Source: Hymenobacter aquaticus (GTDB taxonomy: Bacteria; Bacteroidota; Bacteroidia; Cytophagales; Hymenobacteraceae). Taken from it: a stretch of 64,000 nucleotides of DNA. Under the pieces are notes generated by a model. That model was not told the origin of the DNA and searched no databases. It saw only the letters and a list, made by a program, of their open reading frames with translations. Positions 26,471 to 34,708 of the stretch are shown here, one piece after another. The position numbers and the translations under genes are program-made. The stretch is from NCBI RefSeq assembly GCF_004765605.1, contig NZ_SRLC01000003.1:434001-498000 (forward strand), read 5' to 3'. Position 1 is the stretch's first letter, and each line of letters opens with the position of its first letter.

Positions 26471-27448
26471 ATGGAAGAAAAATTGTTGGAAGAAATTCCC
26501 TCCCTCGACTTGGCCGATTTCCGTTCCGGTGACCCGGAGCGTAAGGCCCGCTTCGTACAACAGCTCGGCGAAGCTTACCAGAATATCGGTTTCGTGGCCC
26601 TGAAGAATCATGGCCTCACCGATGAGCAAACGGCGGCCCTTTACAACGACGTAAAAGCCTTCTTCGCCCTGCCCGACGACGCCAAGCAGCGCTACGAAAA
26701 CCCCGAACTGGCGGGCCAGCGCGGCTATATCAGCAAAGGAAAAGAGCACGCCAAGGGCCGCAACACCGGCGACCTGAAGGAGTTTTTCCACGTGGGCCAG
26801 GAGGTCGACGACGAAAATGACCCCATCAAGAGCGAGTATCCGGACAACATCTGGCCCGCGGAAATTGCCACTTTCCGGGAAAGCACGCTCACCACGTATA
26901 AGACGCTGGAAGCGGCTGGCAAAGACGTGCTGCGCGCCATTGCCCTGTACCTGAAACTGCCCGAAAATTATTTCGACGACAAAGTACGCAACGGCAACAG
27001 CATCCTGCGGCCCATTCACTACTTCCCCATCGAAAACCCGGATGCAGTTCCCGCCGATGCCGTCCGCGCCGCTGAGCACGGCGACATCAACCTGATTACC
27101 TTGCTCATGGGCGCCTCCGCCGATGGCCTGCAGGTGAAGCGCCGCGACGACAAGTGGATTCCGATTACGGCCCTGCCCGACCAGATTGTGGTGAACGTGG
27201 GCGACATGCTGCAGCGCCTGACCAACGGCGTGCTGAAAAGCACCATTCACCGCGTGGTGAACCCAGCCCGCGAAAAGATGAACTCCTCGCGCTTCTCGGT
27301 GCCGTTCTTCATGCACCCCCGCTCGGAAATGAGCCTGGCCGCCCTGGAAAGCTGCGTAACGCCCGACAACCCGAAGAAGGAAGCCGACATCACCGCCGGC
27401 GAATTCCTCAACGAGCGTTTGATTGAACTGGGCCTGAAGAAAAAGTAA
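26471..27448 (+). CDS. 2-oxoglutarate/Fe(II) oxygenase, isopenicillin-N-synthase-like
   Basis: This 325-aa enzyme has the DIOX_N-type N-terminus (EIPSLDLADFRSGD, NIGFVALKNHGL) and a double-stranded beta-helix with Fe(II) ligands His203 and Asp205 in EHGDINLIT, and His260 in STIHRVVNP. Arg274 in SSRFSVPFF would bind the 2-oxoglutarate carboxylate. These positions are all intact. Family members include ACC oxidase, flavonoid and gibberellin oxidases, and bacterial paralogues of unknown substrate; the substrate cannot be read here. No biosynthetic neighbours are present. Confidence 0.92.
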   Translation: MEEKLLEEIPSLDLADFRSGDPERKARFVQQLGEAYQNIGFVALKNHGLTDEQTAALYNDVKAFFALPDDAKQRYENPELAGQRGYISKGKEHAKGRNTGDLKEFFHVGQEVDDENDPIKSEYPDNIWPAEIATFRESTLTTYKTLEAAGKDVLRAIALYLKLPENYFDDKVRNGNSILRPIHYFPIENPDAVPADAVRAAEHGDINLITLLMGASADGLQVKRRDDKWIPITALPDQIVVNVGDMLQRLTNGVLKSTIHRVVNPAREKMNSSRFSVPFFMHPRSEMSLAALESCVTPDNPKKEADITAGEFLNERLIELGLKKK

Positions 27449-27634
27449 GGTCTGTTGAAGAATTAGCTGCCGGTTGTTGAAGCTGCAGGCTCGGACGTTT
27501 TCCGGCCCACCGCTCAGCAGCCGGCAGCTTTATTTTTGTTGGGTATCACCGCCTTAGTGACGCCGCCGGGCAGGCTCCGCACTTGCTTTTGCCCCGGCTT
27601 TGCGCGTCCTTGCCGGCCTACTACGCTCCTCGCT

Positions 27635-28867
27635 TTGGAAACGGAAGAAATTCAGCTCGCGCCGCCCCGGGGTACCCGCGGAGCCCGCACCAAGCGGGTG
27701 CGAGGAATTATTTTCCTCAAAGACGTGGCAGCCCTGGGGCTTACGGCCTTTGGCGGCCCCCAGGCCCACCTGGCCATGATGCTGCGCCTGCTCGTGGACA
27801 AGCGCCGCTACCTGACGGCGGCCGAGCTGCTGGAGCTGACGGCGCTCTGCCAGATTCTGCCCGGTCCCACCTCCACCCAGACTATTACGGCCATTGGCTA
27901 CCGGCTGGGCGGCCCCAACCTGGCCTACCTCACGGTGCTAATCTGGATGCTGCCCGCCGTGACCCTGATGACGCTGGCGGGCCTCACCATCTCCTACCTC
28001 GATAAGGACCAGGTGGCCCACCTGGTGCAGTACATTCAGCCCATTGCGGTAGGGTTCGTGGCGTATTCGGCCTACAAGATTGCCGAGAAGGTTATTCACA
28101 CCAAAACCTCGGTGGCCCTGATGGTGGCCGCCTCCATGCTGGCGTACCGGTTTCAGCTGCCTTCGGTGCTGCCGCTGCTGCTGCTGGCGGGCGGGGCCAT
28201 TACTACGTTCCGCTACCGCAAAATGCCGGTGCTGGAGAAGAAGGAGCCCTTGCGCATCGAGTGGGCCAACTTCGCGCTGTGGCTGGCCGTGCTGGTGGGC
28301 GCGGCCGTGCTGGGCCACTACACCCGCCTGCTGCCCGTGCGCCTGTTCGAGAACTTCTACCGCAACGGCAGCCTGGTGTTTGGGGGTGGGCAGGTGCTGG
28401 CCCCGCTGCTGTTTGCCGAGTTCGTGGAGTTTAAGCACTACCTCTCCACCCAGGAGTTTCTGTCGGGGCTGGGACTGGTGCAGGCCATGCCGGGGCCGAA
28501 TTTCTCGTTTGCCTCCTACATTGGGGCGTTGGCCATGCGGCAGGAAGGCAGCGGCATCAGCGGCCAGATTCTGGGAGCCGTGGTAGCGGCAGCGGGCATC
28601 TTCATGCCCGGCACCCTGCTCATCTTCTTCCTGATTCGGTTCTGGGACCAGCTCAAGCAATACCGCGTCGTCAAGGCTTCGTTGGAGGGCATCAACGCCG
28701 TGTCGGCCGGGCTGGTGTGCGCGGCCACGTTTCTGCTGTACCACCCCTTGCCCGATACGCCCATCAACCTGGCGCTGGTGGCGGCCACCTTTCTGGTGCT
28801 GCTCTGGGACAAGCTTCCCTCCTACGTCATCGTGCTGGCCGGACTGGCAGCCGGCATCCTGTTTTAG
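27635..28867 (+). CDS. chrA: Chromate transporter ChrA-like
   Basis: This ~410-aa membrane protein of the CHR superfamily has two homologous halves. The first holds FLKDVAALGLTAFGGPQAHL and LCQILPGPTSTQT; the second FGGGQVLAPLLFAEFVEFKH and GLGLVQAMPGPNFSFASYIGAL. The paired GGPQ/PGPTST and GGGQ/MPGPNF motifs are the family signature. The usual role is chromate or sulfate-linked anion efflux; the long two-half form exports on its own. The start is uncertain: no ATG occurs until after the first motif, so TTG at 27635 (LETEEIQL) or a more downstream GTG must be used, and the frame is open back to 27536. Confidence 0.9.
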   Translation: METEEIQLAPPRGTRGARTKRVRGIIFLKDVAALGLTAFGGPQAHLAMMLRLLVDKRRYLTAAELLELTALCQILPGPTSTQTITAIGYRLGGPNLAYLTVLIWMLPAVTLMTLAGLTISYLDKDQVAHLVQYIQPIAVGFVAYSAYKIAEKVIHTKTSVALMVAASMLAYRFQLPSVLPLLLLAGGAITTFRYRKMPVLEKKEPLRIEWANFALWLAVLVGAAVLGHYTRLLPVRLFENFYRNGSLVFGGGQVLAPLLFAEFVEFKHYLSTQEFLSGLGLVQAMPGPNFSFASYIGALAMRQEGSGISGQILGAVVAAAGIFMPGTLLIFFLIRFWDQLKQYRVVKASLEGINAVSAGLVCAATFLLYHPLPDTPINLALVAATFLVLLWDKLPSYVIVLAGLAAGILF

Positions 28868-28894
28868 CCGGGCTTCCCTACTGCCCGACCAACC

Positions 28895-28930
28895 AAAAAG
28901 GCCCGCGCTACCGGTAGCGCGGGCCTTTTT
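28895..28930. terminator. Bidirectional rho-independent terminator
   Basis: AAAAAGGCCCGCGCTACC pairs with GGTAGCGCGGGCCTTTTT with almost no loop between convergent chrA (28867) and rfbA (28951). Confidence 0.92.
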
Positions 28931-28950
28931 GGTATCGGTAATCAGTCGGC

Positions 28951-29829
28951 TTACTTCTCTAGCAGCAACGACTCGGGCAGGCTCATCAGGTAGTCGCCGT
29001 AGCCGCTCTTGCGCAGGGGCTCGGCAATGGCGCGCAGCTGGTCGGCCGTAATAAAGCCCTGACGGTAAGCAATTTCCTCGATGGAACCCACCTTCAGGCC
29101 CTGGCGCTGCTCGATAACGCGCACAAACTCGCCGGCCTGCATCAGCGACTCGAACGTGCCGGTGTCGAGCCAGGCGGTGCCGCGGCCCAGAATGCCCACT
29201 TTCAGCTTGCCGCGGCGCAGGTATTCCTGGTTGACGTCGGTAATTTCGTACTCGCCGCGGGGGCTGGGCTTCAGGTCCCGGGCAATCTGAATAACCTCGT
29301 TGTCGTAGAAATACAGGCCCGGTACGGCGTAGTTGCTCTTGGGCTGCTTGGGCTTTTCCTCGATGCTGAGGGCCTTTTTATTCTCGTCGAACTCCACCAC
29401 GCCGTAGCGCTCGGGGTCCAGCACGTGGTAGGCGTATACCACGCCGCCCTCGGGGCTGTTGTTGCTTTTGAGCAGCTCTTCCAGGCCTTCCCCGTGGAAG
29501 ATGTTGTCGCCGAGCACCAGGGCCACTTTGTCGTCACCGATGAAGTCGGCGCCGATGACGAAGGCCTGGGCCAGACCGTTGGGCACTTCCTGCACCGCGT
29601 ACTGGAAGTTGCAGCCCAGCCGCTGCCCGTCGCCCAAGAGGCGTTTGAACTGCTCCTGGTCGTGGGGCGTGGTGATAATGAGGATTTCGCGGATGCCCGC
29701 CATCATCAGAATCGAAAGCGGATAGTAAATCATCGGCTTGTCGTACACCGGCATAAGCTGCTTGCTGACGGCCAGCGTGAGCGGGTGCAAGCGGGTGCCG
29801 GAGCCGCCGGCCAGGATAATTCCTTTCAT
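28951..29829 (-). CDS. rfbA: Glucose-1-phosphate thymidylyltransferase
   Basis: This 292-aa nucleotidyltransferase makes dTDP-glucose from glucose-1-phosphate and dTTP. It shows the nucleotide-binding GGSGTRLHPLT (residues 8-18), the sugar-site VPNGLAQAFVIGADFIGDDK, the LVLGDNIFHG metal motif, and the late GRGTAWLDTGTFESLM. Length is typical for RmlA/RfbA. It is the last gene of the nucleotide-sugar cassette; rfbB is two genes upstream, but rfbC and rfbD are not in this window. Its 5' flank is the composite tandem-repeat/REP element. Confidence 0.97.
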   Translation of the reverse strand: MKGIILAGGSGTRLHPLTLAVSKQLMPVYDKPMIYYPLSILMMAGIREILIITTPHDQEQFKRLLGDGQRLGCNFQYAVQEVPNGLAQAFVIGADFIGDDKVALVLGDNIFHGEGLEELLKSNNSPEGGVVYAYHVLDPERYGVVEFDENKKALSIEEKPKQPKSNYAVPGLYFYDNEVIQIARDLKPSPRGEYEITDVNQEYLRRGKLKVGILGRGTAWLDTGTFESLMQAGEFVRVIEQRQGLKVGSIEEIAYRQGFITADQLRAIAEPLRKSGYGDYLMSLPESLLLEK

Positions 29830-29983
29830 CTGTGAATGAGTGAGTTAGTGACTTAGTGAGCTAGAACGTCATTCCGAGCCCCGCGAGGAATCTCGCGTAC
29901 TGACGTTGCAATGGTAGTTAATACTCATGCAACATCAGCACGCGAGATGCTTCGCTTACGCTCGGCATGACAGAGGTTCACAG
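29830..29983. repeat. Octamer-hairpin element, composite with a REP-like palindrome
   Basis: The wbpP-like gene ends with TAG (complement of 29984-29986). Immediately after it, reading with the gene, comes CTGTGAA; the matching TTCACAG arm directly precedes the rfbA ATG. The rfbA-proximal arm, read on the plus strand, is four consecutive 8-nt units at 29832-29863 (GTGAATGA, GTGAGTTA, GTGACTTA, GTGAGCTA). The other arm is reduced to one unit. Between them lies the REP-like palindrome at 29868-29971. The whole gap between the two genes is this element. Confidence 0.7.
29868..29971. repeat. REP-like palindrome, copy 1
   Basis: The arms run GTCATTCCGAGC to CTCGCGTACTGACGTTGCA and, on the other strand, GTCATGCCGAGC to CTCGCGTGCTGATGTTGCA. 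They are imperfectly paired in the middle. It shares its arm consensus (GTCATnCyGAGCG ... ATCTCGCG ... CTGAyGTTG) with the copy at 44155-44250. Confidence 0.75.
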
Positions 29984-30991
29984 CTAGTTGCGCTCAGCAA
30001 TAAAGGCCTGATTTTCCTTAAACCAAGCCAGGGTTTTCTGCAGGCCTTCCCGGATGCGGATCTGGGGGTCGTAGCCGAGCAAATTTTTAGCCTTGCTGAT
30101 GTCGGCCAACGAGTCGCGGATGTCGCCGGCGCGGTCGGGGCCGTACTCGGGCGTGATGTCGGAGCCGGCTTCGTCCTTGAGGATGTTGAACAGGTCGTTG
30201 AGCGAGGTACGGTCGGCTACGGCTACGTTATACACCTGGTTTACCGCTTCCGGGTTCGGAGCCAGCGCCGCCTTGATGTTGGCCTGCACGCAGTTTTCCA
30301 CGAAAGTAAAGTCGCGGGTCTGCCCACCGTCGCCGTTCATGCGCGGGGGCTTGCCCTGCAACACGGCATCGATGAAGAGCGGAATAACGGCCGCGTAAGC
30401 GCCGTTCGGATCCTGACGGGGGCCGAAGATGTTGAAGTAGCGCAGCCCGATGATTTCCATGCCGTAGGTTTTGCCAAACACGTCGGCGTACAGCTCGTTG
30501 GCGTATTTGGTCACGGCGTAGGGCGACAGGGGCTTGCCAATCCGGTCTTCCACCTTGGGCAGAGCCTTATGGTCACCGTAGGTCGAGGAGGAAGCCGCGT
30601 ACACGAAGCGCTTCACCCCGGCTTCCTTGGCGCCCACGAGCATGTTCACGAAACCGCCCACGTTCACGTCGTTGGAGGTAATCGGGTCGTTGATGGAGCG
30701 GGGCACCGAGCCCAAAGCGGCCTGGTGCAGCACCACGTCGACACCCACGCAGGCGTCGATGCAGGTTTGCCGGTCCCGGATGTCACCTTCGATTACTTCC
30801 AGCGCGGGGTTACCGGCAAACAGATTCAGGTTCTTGCGGAAGCCGTTGGAGAAGTTGTCGAGCACGCGCACCTTTTTGGCACCGTACTTCAGCAGGTATT
30901 CAACCAGGTTGGAGCCGATAAAGCCCGCCCCGCCCGTCACCAGAAAGGTCAGGTTGTCGAGCGGCTGGTCGTGAAAAGGGGTTTCGTACAT
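29984..30991 (-). CDS. wbpP: UDP-N-acetylglucosamine 4-epimerase, WbpP/TviC-like
   Basis: This 335-aa extended SDR interconverts UDP-GlcNAc and UDP-GalNAc in its family. It has the Rossmann motif GGAGFIG (20-26), LDNFSNG, LHQAALGSVPRSINDP and the active-site AASSSTYGD (132-140) with Tyr158-xxx-Lys162 in SPYAVTKYANELYADVFGKTYG. The long N-terminal extension before the Rossmann fold, and the GRTSLNDLF-like ADRTSLNDLF motif, match WbpP/TviC rather than GalE. The dehydrogenase at 33394 is the usual partner, which would give UDP-GalNAcA. The symbol is by similarity of motif wording; epimerisation of UDP-Glc is not excluded. Confidence 0.88.
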   Translation of the reverse strand: MYETPFHDQPLDNLTFLVTGGAGFIGSNLVEYLLKYGAKKVRVLDNFSNGFRKNLNLFAGNPALEVIEGDIRDRQTCIDACVGVDVVLHQAALGSVPRSINDPITSNDVNVGGFVNMLVGAKEAGVKRFVYAASSSTYGDHKALPKVEDRIGKPLSPYAVTKYANELYADVFGKTYGMEIIGLRYFNIFGPRQDPNGAYAAVIPLFIDAVLQGKPPRMNGDGGQTRDFTFVENCVQANIKAALAPNPEAVNQVYNVAVADRTSLNDLFNILKDEAGSDITPEYGPDRAGDIRDSLADISKAKNLLGYDPQIRIREGLQKTLAWFKENQAFIAERN

Positions 30992-30994
30992 TTT

Positions 30995-31093
30995 TAATGT
31001 GCTAATGTGCCAATGTGAGAAATGTGGAAATGAACTGCTGCTTTAGCCGGTTTGACCTTAGCACATCAGCACATTTCCACATCAGCACATTAA
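30995..31093. repeat. Octamer-hairpin element, AATGTGCT type
   Basis: Both arms are runs of an 8-nt unit close to AATGTGCT (left arm about 30995-31032, right arm about 31058-31093, inverted). It begins right at the rfbB stop codon (TAA, complement of 31094-31096) and ends 3 bp before the wbpP-like ATG at 30991. Same layout as the GTGANTNA elements but with a different unit. Confidence 0.7.
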
Positions 31094-32146
31094 TTATCGG
31101 TTGTACTGCTGCTGGTAGTATTGCTGGTAGGCGCCGCTGGTTACGTGCTCCAGCCACTCGGTGTTTTCCAGGTACCAGTCTACGGTCTGGGCCAGGCCCT
31201 GCTCGAACGTTACCGACGGCTTCCAGCCCAGCTCGTTCATGATTTTGCTCGAGTCGATGGCGTAACGCAGGTCGTGGCCGGCGCGGTCCGTCACGTAGGT
31301 GATGAGCTTGCGCGAGGTGCCTTTTTCGCGGCCGGTTTTCTCGTCGAGCACGTCGCAGAGCAGGTTGATGAGCTCAATGTTCTGCCACTCGTTCACGCCG
31401 CCGATGTTGTAGGTTTCGCCCACTACGCCCTTGTGGAAAACGGCGTCGATGGCGGTGGCGTGGTCTTTCACGAACAGCCAGTCGCGCACGTTTTCGCCTT
31501 TGCCGTACACCGGCACGGGCTGCCCGTGCTGAATGCGGTGAATAGCCAGCGGAATCAGCTTCTCGGGGAAGTGGTTGGGGCCGTAGTTGTTCGAGCAGTT
31601 GCTGAGCTTCACCGGCATGTGGTAGGTGTGGTACCAGGCCCGCACGAAATGGTCGGACGCTGCTTTCGAAGCCGAATAAGGCGAGCGGGGGTCGTAGGGC
31701 GTGTCCTCGGTGAACATCTCGGGGCCCATTTCCAGGGAGCCGTACACCTCGTCGGTGCTCACGTGGTAGAAGGTTTTGCCTTCGTAGCCCGAGGCTTTCC
31801 ACAGGTTTTTGGCCGCGTTCAGCAGGTGCACCGTGCCCAGCACGTTGGTTTTCACAAACGCCAGCGGGTCGGTGATGCTGCGGTCCACGTGCGACTCGGC
31901 CGCGAGGTGAATCACGGCGTCGGGCTCCTCGGTGGCGAAAAGCTGGTCTACGAAAGCCTGGTCGGTAATGTCGCCCTTCACCAAGCGGTAGTTGGGCTCA
32001 TTCTCGATGTCGCGCAGGTTTTCCAGGTTGCCGGCGTAGGTCAAGGCATCCAGGTTCAGAATCTGATACTCGGGATACTTCGTGACGAACAGGCGCACCA
32101 CGTGCGACCCAATGAAGCCGGCCCCGCCGGTGATGATGATTTTCAT
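31094..32146 (-). CDS. rfbB: dTDP-glucose 4,6-dehydratase
   Basis: This 350-aa extended SDR converts dTDP-glucose to dTDP-4-keto-6-deoxyglucose. It shows GGAGFIG (7-13), DALTYAGNL, the HLAAESHVDRSI motif, STDEVYGSL and the catalytic YSASKAASDH. Length is typical. It supplies the branch-point intermediate for dTDP-rhamnose and other deoxysugars, from the product of rfbA in the same cassette. Repeat hairpins lie on both sides. ATG at 32146. Confidence 0.97.
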   Translation of the reverse strand: MKIIITGGAGFIGSHVVRLFVTKYPEYQILNLDALTYAGNLENLRDIENEPNYRLVKGDITDQAFVDQLFATEEPDAVIHLAAESHVDRSITDPLAFVKTNVLGTVHLLNAAKNLWKASGYEGKTFYHVSTDEVYGSLEMGPEMFTEDTPYDPRSPYSASKAASDHFVRAWYHTYHMPVKLSNCSNNYGPNHFPEKLIPLAIHRIQHGQPVPVYGKGENVRDWLFVKDHATAIDAVFHKGVVGETYNIGGVNEWQNIELINLLCDVLDEKTGREKGTSRKLITYVTDRAGHDLRYAIDSSKIMNELGWKPSVTFEQGLAQTVDWYLENTEWLEHVTSGAYQQYYQQQYNR

Positions 32147-32150
32147 GATC

Positions 32151-32255
32151 GGTGATTTAGTGATTTAGTGATTTAGTGAGTTGACCATTAGTGATTTAGG
32201 AGATGAATACGCCATTGAACTGCAAACTCACTAAATCACTAAGTCACTAACTCAC
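32151..32255. repeat. Octamer-hairpin element, GTGATTTA type (contains galE stop)
   Basis: The left arm is four 8-nt units at 32152-32183 (GTGATTTA three times, then GTGAGTTG). The right arm holds four inverted units at 32224-32255. The first right-arm unit read with galE is GTGAGTTA: its G is the last base of the final Leu codon and its TGA is the galE stop. The element ends 5 bp before the rfbB ATG. Confidence 0.8.
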
Positions 32256-33271
32256 AGCGTCTGTTGCCACTTCCAGGAGCTGGCCAAGGCCTCGTCCAGG
32301 GTGGTGGTGGTTTTGAAGCCCAGCTCCTGCGTGGCCTTAGTTACGTCGGCGTAGATGGCCGGCACGTCACCCACCCGGGGCGGCCCGATGACGTAGTTCA
32401 GCTTCTGGCCCGTAGCCCGCTCGAAAGCGTGGACGACTTCCAGCACGCTGTTGCCGCGGCCGGTGCCCACGTTGAAGGTTTCCACGGCTTCACCCTTGGC
32501 CTCGAGTAGGCGCTGCACGGCTACCACGTGGGCCTTAGCCAGGTCCACCACGTGCACGTAGTCGCGGATGTTGGTACCGTCGGGCGTGTCGTAGGTGTCG
32601 CCGTAAATGGTCAGCTTCTCCCGAATGCCGGCCGCCGTCTGGGTAATAAACGGCACCAGGTTGTTGGGTACGCCCAACGGCAGCTCGCCGATGCGGGCCG
32701 AGGCGTGGGCCCCAATCGGGTTGAAGTAGCGCAGCAGAATCGTGCGAATAGCACCCTCCGACACCGAAGCCACGTCGTTGAGGATATCCTCGCAGATTTT
32801 CTTGGTATTGCCGTAGGGCGAAGTAGCCGGCTTGGTCGGCGTCTGCTCAGTCACGGGCAGCTGGTCCGGAATGCCGTACACGGTGCACGACGAGGAGAAG
32901 ACCACGTTGCTCACGCCGTAGTCGGGCATCACCTTGAGTAGGGTAATGAGCGAGCCAACGTTGTTCTGGTAGTATTTCAGCGGCTGCTGCACCGACTCGC
33001 CCACGGCCTTGTAGGCCGCGAAGTGAATGACGCCGCGAATATCCGCCTCTTGGTCGAAGACGCCGCGCAGGGCCGCCTCGTCGCCGCAGTCGATGTTGTA
33101 GCAGGGCACGGCCACGCCCAGGATGTCCTTGATGCCGTCGAGCACCGACTCCCGGGAGTTGCTGAAATTATCAATGATAATGGGCTGGTAACCGGCCTCA
33201 AACAGCTCAACCACCGCGTGGGAGCCAATGTAGCCCGCCCCGCCCGTCACGACGATCTTCGTTCTTTCCAT
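32252..33271 (-). CDS. galE: UDP-glucose 4-epimerase
   Basis: This 339-aa SDR interconverts UDP-glucose and UDP-galactose. It shows GGAGYIGSHAV near the start, the IHFAAYKAVGES motif, SSSCTVYGIPD and the catalytic Tyr in SPYGNTKKICEDIL, followed by LRYFNPIGAHASARIGELPLG. The start is ATG at 33271 (MERTKIVVTGGAGYIG); a TTG three codons upstream is not needed. The stop TGA is formed by the adjoining tandem-repeat element. It belongs to the nucleotide-sugar cassette. Confidence 0.96.
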   Translation of the reverse strand: MERTKIVVTGGAGYIGSHAVVELFEAGYQPIIIDNFSNSRESVLDGIKDILGVAVPCYNIDCGDEAALRGVFDQEADIRGVIHFAAYKAVGESVQQPLKYYQNNVGSLITLLKVMPDYGVSNVVFSSSCTVYGIPDQLPVTEQTPTKPATSPYGNTKKICEDILNDVASVSEGAIRTILLRYFNPIGAHASARIGELPLGVPNNLVPFITQTAAGIREKLTIYGDTYDTPDGTNIRDYVHVVDLAKAHVVAVQRLLEAKGEAVETFNVGTGRGNSVLEVVHAFERATGQKLNYVIGPPRVGDVPAIYADVTKATQELGFKTTTTLDEALASSWKWQQTL

Positions 33272-33282
33272 TTTAGTCAATG

Positions 33283-33392
33283 GGTGAATGAGTGAGTTGG
33301 TGAATGAGTGAAGTGGCCGATAAGTGAACGGTCCGCTTGGTGCCAGATGGCATACGAACTACTTCACTCATTCACCAACTCACTCATTCACC
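33283..33392. repeat. Octamer-hairpin element, GTGAATGA type
   Basis: A perfect 32-bp inverted repeat occupies 33283-33314 and 33361-33392. Each arm is two 16-nt direct repeats built of GTGAATGA, GTGAGTTG and related 8-nt units. It starts 1 bp after the dehydrogenase stop codon (complement of 33394-33396) and ends 11 bp before the galE ATG. Confidence 0.85.
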
Positions 33393-33393
33393 G

Positions 33394-34692
33394 CTACAAG
33401 CTCCAGTACTGAATAGTGTTCATCTTGCCGCGGTAGAGGCCTTTGATGTCGACCAGCACGGGGTTTTCGGCGGTAATCGACTGGAAGTAAGCCTCGTCGT
33501 GGGCCAGGTAGGGCTTGTGGCTCACGGCCACGATTACCGCGTCGTAGTCCTTGCGGATGTCGGTTTCGGGGGTCAGGCGGAAGCCGTACTCGTGGTGCAG
33601 CTCGTCGGAGTCGGCGTGGGGGTCCACGATGTCCACATTCACGGAGAAGTTCTTGAGCTCCTGAATCACGTCGGCCACCTTGGAGTTGCGGATGTCCTCC
33701 ACGTTTTCCTTAAAGGTCGCGCCCATCACCAGCACCCGGCTCTTGGCCACGTCCTTGCCCTGCTTAATCATCATCTGCACCGCCTTGCGGGCGATGTAGG
33801 CGCCCATGTTGTCGTTGGTGGTCCGGCCGCTCAAAATGACTTTGGCGTCGTAGCCCAGCTCCTTGGCCTTGTAGGTCAGGTAGTAGGGGTCTACGCCGAT
33901 GCAGTGGCCGCCCACCAGACCGGGCGAGAATTTCAGGAAGTTCCACTTGGTGCCGGCCGCTTCCAGCACTTCGTAGGTGTTGATGCTCATGCGGTCAAAA
34001 ATCATCGACAGCTCGTTCATCAGGGCAATGTTGACGTCGCGCTGGGTGTTTTCGATGATCTTGGCGGCTTCGGCCACCTTGATGCTGCTGGCCCGGTGCA
34101 CACCGGCCGTAATGACCAGCTCGTAGACCTTGGCAATGGTTTCCAGCGACTCGGCGTCGCAGCCGCTCACCACTTTCACGATGCGGGCCAGGGTGTGCTC
34201 CTTGTCGCCGGGGTTGATGCGCTCGGGCGAGTAGCCCACTTTGAAGTCGCCGTTGGCGAAGCTCAGACCCGAGTGCTTTTCCATCACCGGAATGCAGTCT
34301 TCCTCGGTGCAGCCGGGGTACACGGTGCTTTCAAACACCACGTAGTCGCCTTTCTTGAGCACTTTGCCCACACTGCTCGACGCGCCCAGCAGGGGCTTCA
34401 AATCGGGCATGGCGTGCTCGTCGATGGGCGTCGGCACGGCCACGATAAAGAAATTGGCTTCCCGCAGCACGTCCAGCGAATCGGTGAACGTAATGTCGCA
34501 GCCTTCGAAGTCTTTGGCCTCCAGCTCACCGCTGGGGTCAATGTTGTTGCGCATCAGGTCGACGCGGGCGGCATTGATATCGAAGCCGATAACGCTGAGC
34601 TTGCGGGCAAATTCGAGGGCGATGGGCAGGCCCACGTAGCCGAGGCCAATGACGGCCAGTTTGGTCTGTTTCTGGAGGAGTTGCTCGTACAC
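33394..34692 (-). CDS. tviB: Nucleotide-sugar dehydrogenase, TviB/WbpO-like
   Basis: This 432-aa UDP-glucose/GDP-mannose dehydrogenase family enzyme oxidises the C6 of a UDP-hexosamine to the uronate with 2 NAD+. It has LAVIGLGYVGLPIA, VPTPIDEHAMPDL, ESTVYPGCTEEDC, the catalytic Cys in SPGLVGGHCIGVDPYYLTYK and the C-terminal domain from KSRVLVMGATFKENVED. The short spacing and wording favour the UDP-GlcNAc/UDP-GalNAc group over UDP-glucose. The start is probably GTG at 34692 (VYEQLLQKQTKLAVIG), 16 bp after the upstream gene; an ATG frame extends to 34815 but overlaps it heavily. Together with the WbpP-like epimerase it suggests UDP-GalNAcA synthesis. Confidence 0.9.
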   Translation of the reverse strand: MYEQLLQKQTKLAVIGLGYVGLPIALEFARKLSVIGFDINAARVDLMRNNIDPSGELEAKDFEGCDITFTDSLDVLREANFFIVAVPTPIDEHAMPDLKPLLGASSSVGKVLKKGDYVVFESTVYPGCTEEDCIPVMEKHSGLSFANGDFKVGYSPERINPGDKEHTLARIVKVVSGCDAESLETIAKVYELVITAGVHRASSIKVAEAAKIIENTQRDVNIALMNELSMIFDRMSINTYEVLEAAGTKWNFLKFSPGLVGGHCIGVDPYYLTYKAKELGYDAKVILSGRTTNDNMGAYIARKAVQMMIKQGKDVAKSRVLVMGATFKENVEDIRNSKVADVIQELKNFSVNVDIVDPHADSDELHHEYGFRLTPETDIRKDYDAVIVAVSHKPYLAHDEAYFQSITAENPVLVDIKGLYRGKMNTIQYWSL

Positions 34693-34708
34693 GTTGCGAA
34701 ATTCAGAG

